Shown here in pieces: positions 63,885 through 64,000 of a DNA stretch of 64,000 nt (position 1 is the first letter of the stretch; every line of letters starts with the position of its first letter). The position numbers and the translations under genes were made by a program. The notes beneath the pieces were generated by a model. It saw nothing but the letters and a program-made list of their open reading frames with translations, had not been told where the DNA came from and did no database searches. Origin of the DNA: Psoroptes ovis (Eukaryota; Arthropoda; Arachnida; Sarcoptiformes; Psoroptidae); contig PQWQ01000007.1 of NCBI GenBank assembly GCA_002943765.1, positions 1,118,501 to 1,182,500 of the forward strand, given 5' to 3'.

Positions 63885-64000
63885 TATATCAACATTTAAA
63901 CCCAGTTTGTGTGCGTATATAAATGGATGGATGAATACGATGAAAATATTTTCATCTGAAAGAAAGAAATGAATGCAAAAAATATCTTTTGTTATTATTC

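Larger units (their letters stand above)
57827..64000. other. Upstream region of ZMIZ, probably 5' UTR exons, introns and promoter
   Basis: No further coding exon is recognised. It contains an open minus-strand frame at 57954-58142 (see findings), (TG)n/(CA)n tracts, repeated TCAGTC/TCAGTT initiator-like words near 59975-60000 and 61109-61140, one hairpin element and one CAGGG-type element at 60291-60502, another hairpin element at 63804-63884, and a C-rich CNN-repeat island at about 63460-63650. A non-repetitive open frame at 61610-61858 (SIKKNLI end) has no ATG and no known family. Confidence 0.5.

Noticed and set aside
1..64000. CRISPR array, bacterial operon, phage or other prokaryotic defence system
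   Set aside because: Spliced metazoan genes dominate. The repeated units are dispersed, TA-flanked and palindromic, not regularly spaced direct repeats.

Overview
The window is about 30% GC eukaryotic nuclear DNA full of A/T runs, (CA)n, (GAT/ATC)n and TGAA-type simple repeats. The recognisable proteins (PTEN, RTEL1, a DRGX-type paired homeobox protein, METTL14, a GPATCH4-like G-patch protein, an RFX factor and a ZMIZ/tonalli SP-RING protein) form a metazoan set. Introns that I could place by GT-AG sites and continuous reading frame are often 50-200 bp, and coding exons carry long Gln, Asn, His and Ser runs. Two glycine-rich genes look like arthropod cuticle or secretory genes. My inference is an arthropod, most likely a small-genome acariform (astigmatid-type) mite; no sequence here proves the species.

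Layout: PTEN 5' part (minus, 1-560, cut by the window edge); a long gene-poor stretch (588-13455); RTEL1 (plus, 13456-16306, 3 exons); a second gene-poor stretch to 24.2 kb with some unassigned exon-like islands; a secreted glycine-rich protein (plus, 24382-24963) behind a TATA box; DRGX (minus, 29709-32385, 4 exons); METTL14 (minus, 36850-38340, 3 exons) sharing a 235 bp divergent promoter with a GPATCH4-like gene (plus, 38576-39241); a small membrane/glycine-rich gene (minus, 41062-41397); RFX (plus, 44862-49158, 12 exons, 1088 aa); and ZMIZ/tonalli (minus, 50561-57826, 10 exons seen, at least 1519 aa), convergent with RFX. The exon chains of RTEL1, DRGX, METTL14, RFX and ZMIZ each sum to a multiple of three, which supports the splice models.

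Functions are those of a generic chromosome segment: telomere/genome-stability helicase, m6A RNA methylation, ribosome/RNA-helicase cofactor, lipid-phosphatase signalling, and three transcriptional regulators (sensory-neuron homeobox, ciliogenic RFX, chromatin/SUMO-type coactivator). No operon logic is expected.

The most notable non-genic signal is a family of twelve 80-84 bp elements spread across the window. They begin TTAGGTTGTCC and end GGACAACCTAA, are mostly flanked by TA on both sides, and consist almost wholly of two facing mariner-like terminal repeats. Several copies carry matched changes in both arms. A second family of about 122 bp with CAGGG-type ends is present in two copies in opposite orientation. 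Both would fold into hairpins if transcribed.
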